From Peribacillus frigoritolerans (GTDB lineage: Bacteria > Bacillota > Bacilli > Bacillales > DSM-1321): a stretch of 64,000 bases of DNA. Shown piece by piece: positions 18,405-26,924 of this stretch (within the stretch, counting starts at the first letter, position 1; each line of letters opens with the position of its first letter). Position numbers and translations under genes: made by a program. The notes beneath the pieces are model-generated. The model had not been told where the DNA came from and did not search any database. It saw only the letters and a list, made by a program, of their open reading frames with translations. The stretch spans positions 2,813,712 to 2,877,711 of the forward strand of contig NZ_KV440950.1 in the NCBI RefSeq assembly GCF_001636405.1. The letters are read 5' to 3'.

Positions 18405-19967
18405 ATGTCTTTCACTAATTTAAAAGAGTTAATAGAACTAGCAAAGCAGGAAAAATCAACTATTTCGGAATTGATGATCAAAACAGAGGTACAACAGAAA
18501 GGTTGTTCCAGGGAGACGATTATCGAAAAAATGGCAGAACAATTTATTGTAATGGAGGAGGCTGTCCGCAGAGGTACAAAGAGCCCAGTCATGTCGCGTA
18601 CTGGTTTGACGGGCGGGGATGGAAACCGACTTCATCAGTATGCCCAAAATGGGAATTCCTTTGTCAATCCCAGAACATTGAATGCTGCAGCAAATGCGCT
18701 AGCGGTATCAGAAGTAAATGCTGCTATGGGGCGGATAGTGGCGACGCCAACAGCTGGTTCAGCGGGAATTTTGCCCGCTGTCCTTGTTCACGCCCTTGAC
18801 AGCGGGAAATTTACCCGAAAGCAGATTGTCCAGTCCATATTCACTGCTTCTGCCCTCGGCTTAGTTGTTGCAAATAAAGCTTCGATATCAGGGGCAGCCG
18901 GCGGGTGCCAAGCTGAAATCGGTTCAGCAACCGCGATGGCAGCCGGCACCCTGGTGGAGCTTGCCGGTGGAACCCCAATGCAAGTTGGAAATGCCGTCGG
19001 AATTGCTTTGAAAAATTCATTGGGATTGGTTTGTGACCCGGTTGCAGGGCTGGTGGAAATTCCGTGCATCATCCGCAACGGTTTACATGCAATAACCGCC
19101 CAATCCGCAGCAGATATGGCTTTAGCCGGGATAGCCAGCGTCATCCCACCGGATGAAGTGATCCATGTGATGCATGAAGTCGGGCAGCAAATGCCAGAAT
19201 CGTTGAGAGAAACCGGGATTGGCGGTCTTGCCGGAACTCCGACCGGGCAAAAACTAAAGAAACAGATTCTAAACGGAAAAACTAGTGGCAGTGGGCCGGC
19301 AAAATACCAAAGTGCGTATGAAATCATCGGGCCCGTAATGGTTGGCCCTTCGAGTTCCCATACAGCCGGGGCTGTTCGGATCGGGAATATTACACGCCAG
19401 CTTTTAAATGAAAATCCAATATATGTAAAGTTCTCGCTGATGGGCTCTTTTGCCGAAACCTATCAAGGCCATGGTACAGACCTAGCTTTATTGGCCGGTG
19501 TTCTTGGGCTATCTACCATGGATGATGGCATTCCAAATGCAAAGAAAATTGCTGAGGAAAATGGCTTACAATATGAATTCACGAAAAGGGTGCTCGGAAG
19601 CTATCATCCGAATACCGTTCTCGTAGAATTGACAGGGGGCGCACGTACTGTAAAGGTTTTGGCCAGCTCTTTAGGCGGTGGAAAAGTGGAGGTTCAGGAA
19701 TTCGATGAATATCCATTTAAATTTTCAGGAGAACGGCCAACACTTGTGATTCGTCATTCCGATCAAAAAGGGGTTATTGCAGAATTATCGGATATTCTTT
19801 ATCAAAAAGGGATCAATATAGCACGTATGGCCAATGAACGTTCCAAAATCAATGGTGATGCCATAACGGTTTGTGAAATCGACAATATAATCGAAGACAC
19901 TTTCTTATCTTTATTAAAAAGAGAGATTCCGATTATTGACGAAATTGTCTTGGTTCAAACTAAGTAG
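18405..19967 (+). CDS. L-serine ammonia-lyase, alpha-beta-ACT fusion
   Basis: ATG 18405 follows AAAGGAGTGATCGG. Residues 1-295 match the Fe-S alpha subunit (SdaAA): SRTGLTGGDG, ATPTAGSAGILPA, AAGGCQAEIGSA and CDPVAGLVEIPC, whose cysteines hold the 4Fe-4S cluster. Residues about 305-445 match the beta subunit (SdaAB: YEIIGPVMVGPSSSHTAGAV; LMGSFAETYQGHGTD). Residues 447-520 form an ACT domain (VIRHSDQKGVIAELSDILYQ). The enzyme converts L-serine to pyruvate and ammonia. B. subtilis makes the two subunits from separate genes, and E. coli SdaA fuses them in the order beta-alpha; here the order is alpha-beta-ACT. It follows the M20 gene by 72 bp. Confidence 0.93.
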   Translation: MSFTNLKELIELAKQEKSTISELMIKTEVQQKGCSRETIIEKMAEQFIVMEEAVRRGTKSPVMSRTGLTGGDGNRLHQYAQNGNSFVNPRTLNAAANALAVSEVNAAMGRIVATPTAGSAGILPAVLVHALDSGKFTRKQIVQSIFTASALGLVVANKASISGAAGGCQAEIGSATAMAAGTLVELAGGTPMQVGNAVGIALKNSLGLVCDPVAGLVEIPCIIRNGLHAITAQSAADMALAGIASVIPPDEVIHVMHEVGQQMPESLRETGIGGLAGTPTGQKLKKQILNGKTSGSGPAKYQSAYEIIGPVMVGPSSSHTAGAVRIGNITRQLLNENPIYVKFSLMGSFAETYQGHGTDLALLAGVLGLSTMDDGIPNAKKIAEENGLQYEFTKRVLGSYHPNTVLVELTGGARTVKVLASSLGGGKVEVQEFDEYPFKFSGERPTLVIRHSDQKGVIAELSDILYQKGINIARMANERSKINGDAITVCEIDNIIEDTFLSLLKREIPIIDEIVLVQTK

Positions 19968-20024
19968 TTACCTGCAATCGTATTTTCGCTGATTCAAAAA
20001 AGCATGGTATGCGATTAAATTCAT

Positions 20025-20058
20025 AAAAGGCATTCGGATTTCTTTCCGAATGCCTTTT
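20025..20058. terminator. Terminator after the serine lyase gene
   Basis: GGCATTCGGA and TCCGAATGCC form a ten-bp perfect stem with AAAA before and TTTTGT after, able to act in both directions. Confidence 0.85.
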
Positions 20059-20206
20059 GTCAATAAACTGAAGCAATAGGGAATCGACTGTATAGAAGCT
20101 TTTTCTGCTGTAGGGCCCCTTTTATAACCTATTAATAACGACCGGTGTTCACAGAAATAATGAGAGCACCACTTGAAGAATAAATAACTACTTTGACCAA
20201 AGCATT

Positions 20207-20512
20207 CTACGGATTTAAATTCCATAAATGTGCAGTATAACAGGACGTCTGACCTTTCATGATCCAACCGTTACCACCGGAACTGGCACAACTTGTAAAT
20301 GCCATCTTTGTTGTGCCATTAAAACTATCCACCCAAACATTTGCATAGTAATCATACGGAGCAGCCGAATAAAACTTTAGGTATCCCCAAGCCGTATGAC
20401 AATACGCACTTCCTTTTAGCTGCACATAACCAATTTTTACACCGTTTTTCTAAATATATTCTGTTTCATAGGTGATTGGACTTTTATTCACACAACCTGT
20501 CGAATAAGTCAT
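20207..20512 (-). pseudogene. Remnant of a small cysteine-bearing secreted protein (in-frame amber)
   Basis: On the minus strand a frame from ATG 20512 reads MTYSTGCVNKSPITYETEYI, then TAG (20452-20450), then KNGVKIGYVQLKGSAYCHTA and on to the stop at 20207. The sequence is protein-like on both sides of the stop, with evenly placed cysteines (STGC, AYCHTAWG, TSCASS, TSCYTA) resembling DUF2690/YjfA-type secreted proteins. No signal peptide precedes the ATG, which also fits decay. The family call is tentative; the broken frame is read directly from the sequence. The intact 72-codon 3' part could still be translated from GTG 20425, but no good ribosome site is seen. Confidence 0.6.
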
Positions 20513-20741
20513 GTAGTAAAGGAATAGTATTCCATTCCCATTAATGGAACGAATACTGGCCATAGGCCTTTTTTTGATTTATTAATATATAAATTACATT
20601 GTTCTTATATTTTATTAATAATGCAAAGGTAGTATTTTAATTGGTAAATACCTAAAAATTATAAATTGAGGAGGATATTTGTCTATTTTCAAAATGATTA
20701 CATAATGTATGGGGCTAAACGATAAATAGGAGGAATTGATT

Positions 20742-22985
20742 TTGAAAGCGAAAAATAAATTTGCTGCAATGTTGACAGTTGTAACGGTAGGATTAACAAC
20801 TTCTTTATCAAGTGTACAAGCATTCTCGGAATCTTCAAATTCAGAAAATAAACGTAAACCGGAGCTCGTTTTTCCTGTAATCAGTGATGTACATATTGAT
20901 GATGGATCAACTGCTGATATAAACAAGTTTAGAACAGCCATGGATCAATTAAACAAAGCTGCGCCTAAACAGGATGCTTTTGTGGTCGTTGGGGATTTAA
21001 CGGATTATGGATACGCTACTGAATATGATAAGTTCTTCTCCATTTATAATGAGAAGAAACAAGCTGATGTCCAATCCATGTTTACAATGGGAAACCATGA
21101 TTATTGGAATGGACTTTCCGTTGAAAAAGCACAAGATCGTTTTCTCGAGAAATCAGGAATGGATTCCCTTTACTATCATAAAAAAGTAAATGGATATGAT
21201 TTTATTTCGTTAAGTCCCGAAAATGGTAATACGCATGGTTTATATTCTGTTAATCAAATAAACTGGCTAGCTGAAAAGTTAGCTGCTGCAGAAAAAGAGA
21301 ATCCGGACCAACCCATCTTTGTTTTTCTTCATCAACACATTAAAGACACTGTATATGGAAGTGACTTGTGGGGGACTCAGGAAAACAAAGAACTTTTATA
21401 TGATACGTTAAAAAAGCATCCACAAGTTATTACATTTTCAGGCCATTCTCATTATCCACTTGAGGACCCGAGAACGATTCATCAAAAAGACTTTACGTCT
21501 GTTGGCACGTCTTCTGTGAGTTATTTGGAATTAGAACCGGGCAAACTTCAAGGGTTTCATCCAGAAGGATATCGGGATATTAGTCAAGGAATGATTGTAG
21601 AAGTATATAATAATGAAGTTATCATTAAAAAACGTGACTTTCATAAAGACGATTGGACAGGAAAACCATGGGTAATAAAAAATAAATTTAAATATACAGA
21701 CGACCGAGATCAGTTGTCACCGTCTTTTGCAGGTAAAGACAAGGCTTCGATTGTAAAAGAAAAATCGACACTAAGAAGTTTAAATGTGACATTTCCCCAG
21801 GCGAAAGATAACGTGCTCGTACATACTTATCACATAACGGCCAAAAACAAGCAATCAGGGGAACTAGACGCAGATTTCACCGCATTTTCTGAATTCTATC
21901 TTGATCCTGTGCCAAAAAATTTAGAGTTCCCTGTAACCGGACTTAAGCCAGGAACAGATTATGAAATTAAGGTACAAGCACTGGATTCATTTAATAATAG
22001 CAGTAAAAAGGTGTTACTGGCTGATGGTCAGACAAAAGCACTGGAAATGGTCTCTGCACAAGCTTCTCCATCATTGGTAACGACAGGTGAATCGACTACA
22101 CTCCAAGTGAAGATGAAAAACTTTGGAAATGATTGTGTAAAAGGAAAAATTAAAGTTGATGCACCTGAAGGGTGGAGTGTGGAGCACAATGAACTTGAAT
22201 ATGAGCTTTCAGGATCTGAAGAAAAGAATTTGCCAATAAAAGCTATACCTAGTAAAGAAAGTTCCGGTTCTTCACAATTCACGATTACTGCTTACGAGGG
22301 AGGCCAAACAATTGGCTCCAAGAATATAAATATATTTGTCAACATGATGCTTGGAGAAAGTTTTGACCAATTGGACTCTGCATTAAAGCCAGCAGTAAAT
22401 GAAAACATTCCAAGTTCCATTCTCGGCTGGAGCCATACAGCTCCTGACGGCTGGTCGGTTACAAATAGCTCGAATATGCCAGCTGGTACAGAGGAGTGGC
22501 AAGGGTGGAGCTTCACAACAAAGGAATTTTGGACAAAAGCGGAAGACCAAGATCGTAGCAAATTTGAACTTGGACAAGGTGTTATAGCAGTAGCGGATCC
22601 TGATGAATGGGATGATAACGGTTCACCAGCATCAAAAGGCTTTTTTGATAGTACATTAACTTCCCCTTCTGTAAAAGTTGAGGGTGCAAAAGATCTATAC
22701 GTAGGATTTGCTTCTCACTATAAACAAGAAGGAACACAAACTGCAGAAGTAACTGCTGTTTTTGATAATGGGGAAAAACAACAAGTTCTCGTTTATGACA
22801 ATAAAGCAGCTTCGGATAATAAAAATGGACATGTTTTGAATAAGTATGAAGTTAAATCGATTAAGGTTCCTGAAGATGCATCTTCTATGAAATTACAATG
22901 GAGAATGCATAATGCGAAAAATAATTGGTTTTGGTCGATTGACGATATTAGATTGGATGACCAAATGATCATCTTGCCAAATTAA
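20742..22985 (+). CDS. Secreted metallophosphoesterase, multidomain
   Basis: TTG 20742 lies eight bases after AGGAGG and is preferred to TTG 20736. The 747-aa product has a signal peptide (FAAMLTVVTVGLTTSLSSVQA, cleavage near residue 27). The calcineurin-like domain (about 45-290) shows all metal motifs: SDVHIDDG, VVGDLTDYG, TMGNHDYWNG, FLHQHI and FSGHSHYPLEDPR. About 330-430 resembles a fibronectin type III module. About 435-530 resembles a NEW3/NPCBM-associated domain (GEGTTL-type; GESTTLQVKMKNFGND). The last 200 residues look like a jelly-roll adhesion domain with WFWSIDDIRLDDQ. It probably acts outside the cell on phosphate esters or nucleotides. No sortase motif or membrane anchor is seen. 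Confidence 0.88.
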   Translation: MKAKNKFAAMLTVVTVGLTTSLSSVQAFSESSNSENKRKPELVFPVISDVHIDDGSTADINKFRTAMDQLNKAAPKQDAFVVVGDLTDYGYATEYDKFFSIYNEKKQADVQSMFTMGNHDYWNGLSVEKAQDRFLEKSGMDSLYYHKKVNGYDFISLSPENGNTHGLYSVNQINWLAEKLAAAEKENPDQPIFVFLHQHIKDTVYGSDLWGTQENKELLYDTLKKHPQVITFSGHSHYPLEDPRTIHQKDFTSVGTSSVSYLELEPGKLQGFHPEGYRDISQGMIVEVYNNEVIIKKRDFHKDDWTGKPWVIKNKFKYTDDRDQLSPSFAGKDKASIVKEKSTLRSLNVTFPQAKDNVLVHTYHITAKNKQSGELDADFTAFSEFYLDPVPKNLEFPVTGLKPGTDYEIKVQALDSFNNSSKKVLLADGQTKALEMVSAQASPSLVTTGESTTLQVKMKNFGNDCVKGKIKVDAPEGWSVEHNELEYELSGSEEKNLPIKAIPSKESSGSSQFTITAYEGGQTIGSKNINIFVNMMLGESFDQLDSALKPAVNENIPSSILGWSHTAPDGWSVTNSSNMPAGTEEWQGWSFTTKEFWTKAEDQDRSKFELGQGVIAVADPDEWDDNGSPASKGFFDSTLTSPSVKVEGAKDLYVGFASHYKQEGTQTAEVTAVFDNGEKQQVLVYDNKAASDNKNGHVLNKYEVKSIKVPEDASSMKLQWRMHNAKNNWFWSIDDIRLDDQMIILPN

Positions 22986-23020
22986 TAAGAAGAACAGGTG
23001 AACTTTTCTTGAAATTTATA

Positions 23021-23057
23021 AAAAGCGGACTTTCCTTAAGGGGAAGTTCGCTTTTTT
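23021..23057 (+). terminator. Terminator of the metallophosphoesterase gene
   Basis: AAAAGCGGACTTTCC pairs with GGGAAGTTCGCTTTTTT (one internal mismatch), ending in a six-T run 36 bp after the stop codon. Confidence 0.85.
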
Positions 23058-23261
23058 CTATGTCTTACAAACTCGGGACAAATAGTAAACTAATAAACCT
23101 TCATGATCTTTTCCGTGTGCTTGATAAAGGTTTCGCCTAATTAATTTCGTATTTTTAATGAAAATACTGAAGTGCATCTATATATAATACTTGGATAATT
23201 TATAAATAATATCATTATTATAAAAGGTAGGTTTAAAACATACTTTAACAAAAAATAAGCT

Positions 23262-23335
23262 TAGCGGGGACTCCGCTAGATGCTTGCGTCGAGGAAGCTT
23301 GGTAAACAGTCGGCGGAAAAGGCGCTGATTTCGGA
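23262..23335. repeat. Bacillus-type extragenic palindromic repeat, copy 1
   Basis: It contains GCGGGGACTCCGCTAGATGC, TTGCGTCGAGGAAGCTTGG and CAGTCGGCGGAAAAGGCGC. The order and spacing match copy 2 and the widespread bacillar element with cores like AGACGC...GCGTCGAGGAGGCT and GCGGAAAGCG. This copy is degenerate. Confidence 0.6.
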
Positions 23336-23454
23336 ACTCATCTGAAACTTTCATAAATTAAAAAACCACAGGTAAACTAAATAAAGACTTGGTTATACAG
23401 CATGATTTTATATTGTTTAATACTGAAACCCCAATGGATTGAAGAAATATGCGA

Positions 23455-23541
23455 CATTCCTGCCGGAAAACTGTCTGCCGAGACCCCACAGACGCTTTCG
23501 TCTAGGAGTCTTGACAGTTGGCGGAAAAAGAGCGGATTTTA
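23455..23541. repeat. Bacillus-type extragenic palindromic repeat, copy 2
   Basis: AAACTGTC (from 23468) pairs with GACAGTT (from 23513), and an inner AGACG/CGTCT hairpin sits between them (GAGACCCCACAGACG, CTTTCGTCTAGGAGTCTT). The sequence ends with GGCGGAAAAAGAGCGG. Aligned with copy 1 it shows the same core order. Confidence 0.65.
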
Positions 23542-23725
23542 GAATTCGTTTTTCAATAAAAAAATATATATCTAAAATAGAATAGGATTTTTTTCATGTA
23601 TTTTAGAAAATTTTAAGATTTGTGTGATATGTTTTTTTGAGTTCTAAGAAAAAATTATCATGGAAATGCAAGAACAGCAGATAAACAACTTATCTATAAA
23701 AGAGTAAACGAAAGATCGATACGGG

Positions 23726-25183
23726 GTGAAAAAATTGTCAATTAAAATGAGGTTTCTGTTGTCCTACGTTGGCGTAATTCTTATTTCCATCACTTTATTT
23801 TTAACAGCCGGATTTTTACTTATTTTTGCAATAACAGGTGATGTAAAATCGATAGAGCATCTATATAAAAACTCTTATCTCCAAAAACCTTTGACTGCAG
23901 CAGAAGAAAGTGTGTTTCTCGATTTAAAGCTTTTGGCAAAAAATAACCCCGAACAGCTTCTGAACGAAGAGCAGCTGAAGAAGCTTGAACATGGAGATAT
24001 TGAGATTGTCGTTAGAAAAGTTAATGACATTGAGTATGCGTCCCCCGCACTTGATAAGCTAGGCTTGGTTCAATCACTTCCCATGTTCGAAGAAACGAAC
24101 ATCAATACACGGGACACAATCAAAATGAAAGACTCTTTTTTCACTTATGTGAAGTTTGATTTTTATTTTTCGGATAGAAGTGAAGGAAGCATTTTTGTCA
24201 TGAGAAAGGCAAGTTCCTATGCCGAGCTGACTCGTGAGTCATTTCCCATTTTATTCTCCCTATTGTTATTACTGTTTGTAATGATTATCGGACTTTTAAA
24301 TTATTTAGTTTCAAGAAGCATCATCAAACCTATCTCAATACTTAAAGAGGGAGCGGAGCGGATAAAATCAGGAGATTTAAACTTTGAAATCAAAGCGACT
24401 TCGAATGATGAAATCGGACAATTGAATAGGGAATTTGAGGAAATGAGAAAAAAGTTAAAGGAGTCCGTAAACCTTCAGCTTCAGTATGAGGAAAATCGCA
24501 AAGAACTTCTTTCCAATATTTCTCATGATTTGAAGACCCCCATCACTTCGATTATGGGTTATGTTGAGGGGATAAAAGACGGGGTAGCAAACACCCCGCA
24601 GAAAATGGATAAGTATTTATCGACGGTATACCTGAAAGCAAGGGATATGGATTCATTGATAGATGAATTGTTTTTATTTTCAAAGTTGGATTTAAAAAAG
24701 GAGCTATTCACTTTTGAGACGGTCAGAATGGATAAATATTTGAAAGATTACGTAGAAGAGCTTCAACTGGATTTACTTCAACAAGGAATCCAAATTGAAC
24801 TTCAACAGCTGTATAAACCGATATACGTGTCAGCGGATAGAGAGAAACTGAAACGCGTATTGGCCAACCTGATCAGCAATTGTGTAAAGTATATGAATAA
24901 AGATGAAAAACACATTTCCATTTCTCTGCATGAAGGACTATATGATGTAGTTGTACAAGTAACAGATAATGGTTATGGAATAGAATCTTCCGCTTTGCCT
25001 TATATTTTTAACCGATTTTATCGGGCTGAGCAATCTAGGAATTCCCTGACAGGTGGAAGTGGTTTAGGGCTTGCGATCGCAAAAAAAATTATCGACGAGC
25101 ATGGAGGAGATATCTGGGCTACCAGTGAGATAGGAAAAGGTACAAGTGTTTTCTTTTCCATAAAGAAAGGTGAGGAAATGTGA
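23726..25183 (+). CDS. Sensor histidine kinase
   Basis: The frame opens at GTG 23726. GGGGTGA overlaps that codon and would also serve TTG 23735. The 485-aa protein has one membrane helix near residues 10-33, an extracytoplasmic domain to about 175, a second helix (about 177-195), a HAMP domain (SRSIIKPISILKEGAERIKS), a HisKA box with NISHDLKTPITSIMGYVEG, and an ATPase domain with NLISNCVKYMNKDEKH, VTDNGYGIESS and GGSGLGLAIAKKI. It autophosphorylates on the His of SHDLKTP and passes phosphate to the overlapping response regulator. The signal is unknown. Confidence 0.93.
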   Translation: MKKLSIKMRFLLSYVGVILISITLFLTAGFLLIFAITGDVKSIEHLYKNSYLQKPLTAAEESVFLDLKLLAKNNPEQLLNEEQLKKLEHGDIEIVVRKVNDIEYASPALDKLGLVQSLPMFEETNINTRDTIKMKDSFFTYVKFDFYFSDRSEGSIFVMRKASSYAELTRESFPILFSLLLLLFVMIIGLLNYLVSRSIIKPISILKEGAERIKSGDLNFEIKATSNDEIGQLNREFEEMRKKLKESVNLQLQYEENRKELLSNISHDLKTPITSIMGYVEGIKDGVANTPQKMDKYLSTVYLKARDMDSLIDELFLFSKLDLKKELFTFETVRMDKYLKDYVEELQLDLLQQGIQIELQQLYKPIYVSADREKLKRVLANLISNCVKYMNKDEKHISISLHEGLYDVVVQVTDNGYGIESSALPYIFNRFYRAEQSRNSLTGGSGLGLAIAKKIIDEHGGDIWATSEIGKGTSVFFSIKKGEEM

Positions 25184-25866
25184 AAAAGATATTACTTATT
25201 GAAGACGAAGTCAGTATTGCAGAATTGCAAAGGGACTATTTGGAAATTAATGATTTTAGTGTCGATATTCAACACACTGGTGATGCAGGTCTCCAACAGG
25301 CCCTTCAAGGAAATTATCATTTAATCATTTTGGACATCATGCTTCCAGGGTTAAATGGCTTTGAGATATGCAAACAAATACGTGCTGTCAAAAATATCCC
25401 GATTTTGCTTGTATCTGCGAAAAAGGAAGATATTGATAAAATTCGGGGGCTTGGACTAGGAGCGGATGATTATATTACAAAGCCCTTTAGTCCAAGTGAA
25501 CTAGTTGCAAGAGTGAAAGCGCACTTAGCGCGTTATGAACGTTTATCAGGAAGTCACCCCAAATCTAATTCAATCTATGTTCATGGAATTTCAATAGATA
25601 AGTCAGCACGCAGGGTTCACATAAACGGGGAGGTGGTCTCGTTTACAACAAAGGAATTCGATACTTTAGTGTTTTTTGTCATGCATCCTAATCAAGTATT
25701 AAGTAAAGAGCAGCTCTATGAAAATATTTGGGGATTGGAATCGGCTGCGGATGTTTCGACTGTCACTGTCCATATCAGGAAACTACGTGAAAAAATTGAA
25801 AGAAATCCTGCACATCCTAAATTTTTGGAAACTGTTTGGGGAGCGGGGTATCGTTTTAATGTTTAA
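25180..25866 (+). CDS. OmpR-family response regulator
   Basis: GTG 25180 overlaps the kinase stop codon by four bases (GTGA), so translation is coupled. The 228-aa protein has a receiver domain (LLIEDEVSIAELQRDYLE; phosphoacceptor Asp in LIILDIMLPGLNGFE; Lys in DDYITKPFSPSELVARVKA) and a winged-helix DNA-binding domain ending SAADVSTVTVHIRKLREKIE and GAGYRFNV. The order kinase then regulator is the reverse of the more common arrangement. Downstream lipoprotein genes lie beyond a terminator and may be targets. Confidence 0.94.
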   Translation: MKKILLIEDEVSIAELQRDYLEINDFSVDIQHTGDAGLQQALQGNYHLIILDIMLPGLNGFEICKQIRAVKNIPILLVSAKKEDIDKIRGLGLGADDYITKPFSPSELVARVKAHLARYERLSGSHPKSNSIYVHGISIDKSARRVHINGEVVSFTTKEFDTLVFFVMHPNQVLSKEQLYENIWGLESAADVSTVTVHIRKLREKIERNPAHPKFLETVWGAGYRFNV

Positions 25867-25882
25867 ATAATATATTTTATGA

Positions 25883-25912
25883 CCCGTCACGCAGGTGACG
25901 GGATTTTTTTTA
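25883..25912 (+). terminator. Terminator of the two-component operon
   Basis: CCCGTCAC, loop GCAG and GTGACGGG form an eight-bp stem followed by eight T residues, 17 bp after the regulator stop. Confidence 0.9.
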
Positions 25913-26139
25913 TAAAACCTTAAGAAACTTTATGAATAAGTTAATCATTTTTTAAGAAATTGTTTAGAGGGAGTTTAAGATTAAGCCTTAATATAATGGG
26001 GACGGATCGAGAAATGCAACTAAAAAATATAAGGGGGAAAAATAATCATGCAACCTCAAACACATTTATAGCACAAGTCATTTTGGTGCATCAAGATGAC
26101 GGAAAATTCATATGGGCAGATGAAAGGATGGTGTGTTTC

Positions 26140-26841
26140 ATGTGGAGACGGCTAACGATTGTCATCGGATGCCTATTCATCCTTCAAGGGTGTGCCTTAG
26201 ATAGCGAAAGAGAGCCAAATAAACAGCAAAAGGAGTCAGGAAAGGGAATGAATGAATTACTGATTCAAGCAGTAGCACGAAAAGAAACAGAAAGAATAAG
26301 GAGTTTGATTGAGGAAGGTGCAGATATTAATACACAGGACTCGGCAGGGCGAACCGCCACTATGATTGCGACTTATAACAACGATGCAGAGTCTGCAAAA
26401 ATCCTTATTGAAGCGGGTGCAGACGTCAACATTCAGGATGAAATGAAAAATAGCCCCTTCTTGTATGCCGGTGCTGAAGGTTATCTAGATTTAGTTAAAC
26501 TTACGATTGAAGCAGGTGCCGACCCATCCATAACCAACCGTTATGGAGGAACGGCTTTAATCCCTGCTTCGGAACATGGATATGTAGAGGTTATTAAAGA
26601 ACTCCTAACTAAAACTGATATTGATGTGAATCATGTAAATGATCTCGGTTGGACAGCTTTGCTAGAAGCCATCATTTTGAATGATGGTGATGGAAAACAG
26701 CAGCGAACAGTGCAATTGTTAATAGATCATGGTGCAGGTGTCAACATTCCTGATAATAATAATGTGACCCCTTTACAACATGCCCGAGAAAAAGGGTTTA
26801 AAGAGATTGAACAAATTTTATTAACAGCAGGAGCAAAATAA
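26140..26841 (+). CDS. Ankyrin-repeat lipoprotein
   Basis: The open frame extends far upstream, but ATG 26140 begins an ideal lipoprotein signal (MWRRLTIVIGCLFILQGCAL, lipobox LQGC) and is preceded by AAAGGATG; ATG 26128 is an alternative. The mature part of the 233-aa protein has a short Lys/Glu-rich linker and five or six ankyrin repeats (EEGADINTQDSAGRTATMIA; EAGADVNIQDEMKNSPFLYA; DHGAGVNIPDNNNVTPLQHA). It should sit on the outer face of the membrane as a protein-binding scaffold. The preceding sequence contains TATAAT near 25993. The partner is unknown. Confidence 0.85.
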   Translation: MWRRLTIVIGCLFILQGCALDSEREPNKQQKESGKGMNELLIQAVARKETERIRSLIEEGADINTQDSAGRTATMIATYNNDAESAKILIEAGADVNIQDEMKNSPFLYAGAEGYLDLVKLTIEAGADPSITNRYGGTALIPASEHGYVEVIKELLTKTDIDVNHVNDLGWTALLEAIILNDGDGKQQRTVQLLIDHGAGVNIPDNNNVTPLQHAREKGFKEIEQILLTAGAK

Positions 26842-26924
26842 TCAGATTGCGATACTTTCATTTTGTAATGTCAATTGCACCGCTAGTTAATTAGAATCAC
26901 AATAAGATATGAGGAGACGAAAAA

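Larger units (their letters stand above)
23058..23725. other. Intergenic region carrying two palindromic repeat copies
   Basis: This 668-bp gap has no credible coding frame. It holds two diverged copies of a Bacillus-type extragenic palindromic repeat (described separately) and AT-rich sequence before the histidine kinase gene. Confidence 0.6.

Noticed and set aside
18788-19327. Long minus-strand frame inside the serine lyase gene
   Set aside because: It is an antisense frame of a clear enzyme, without start signals or recognisable domains.
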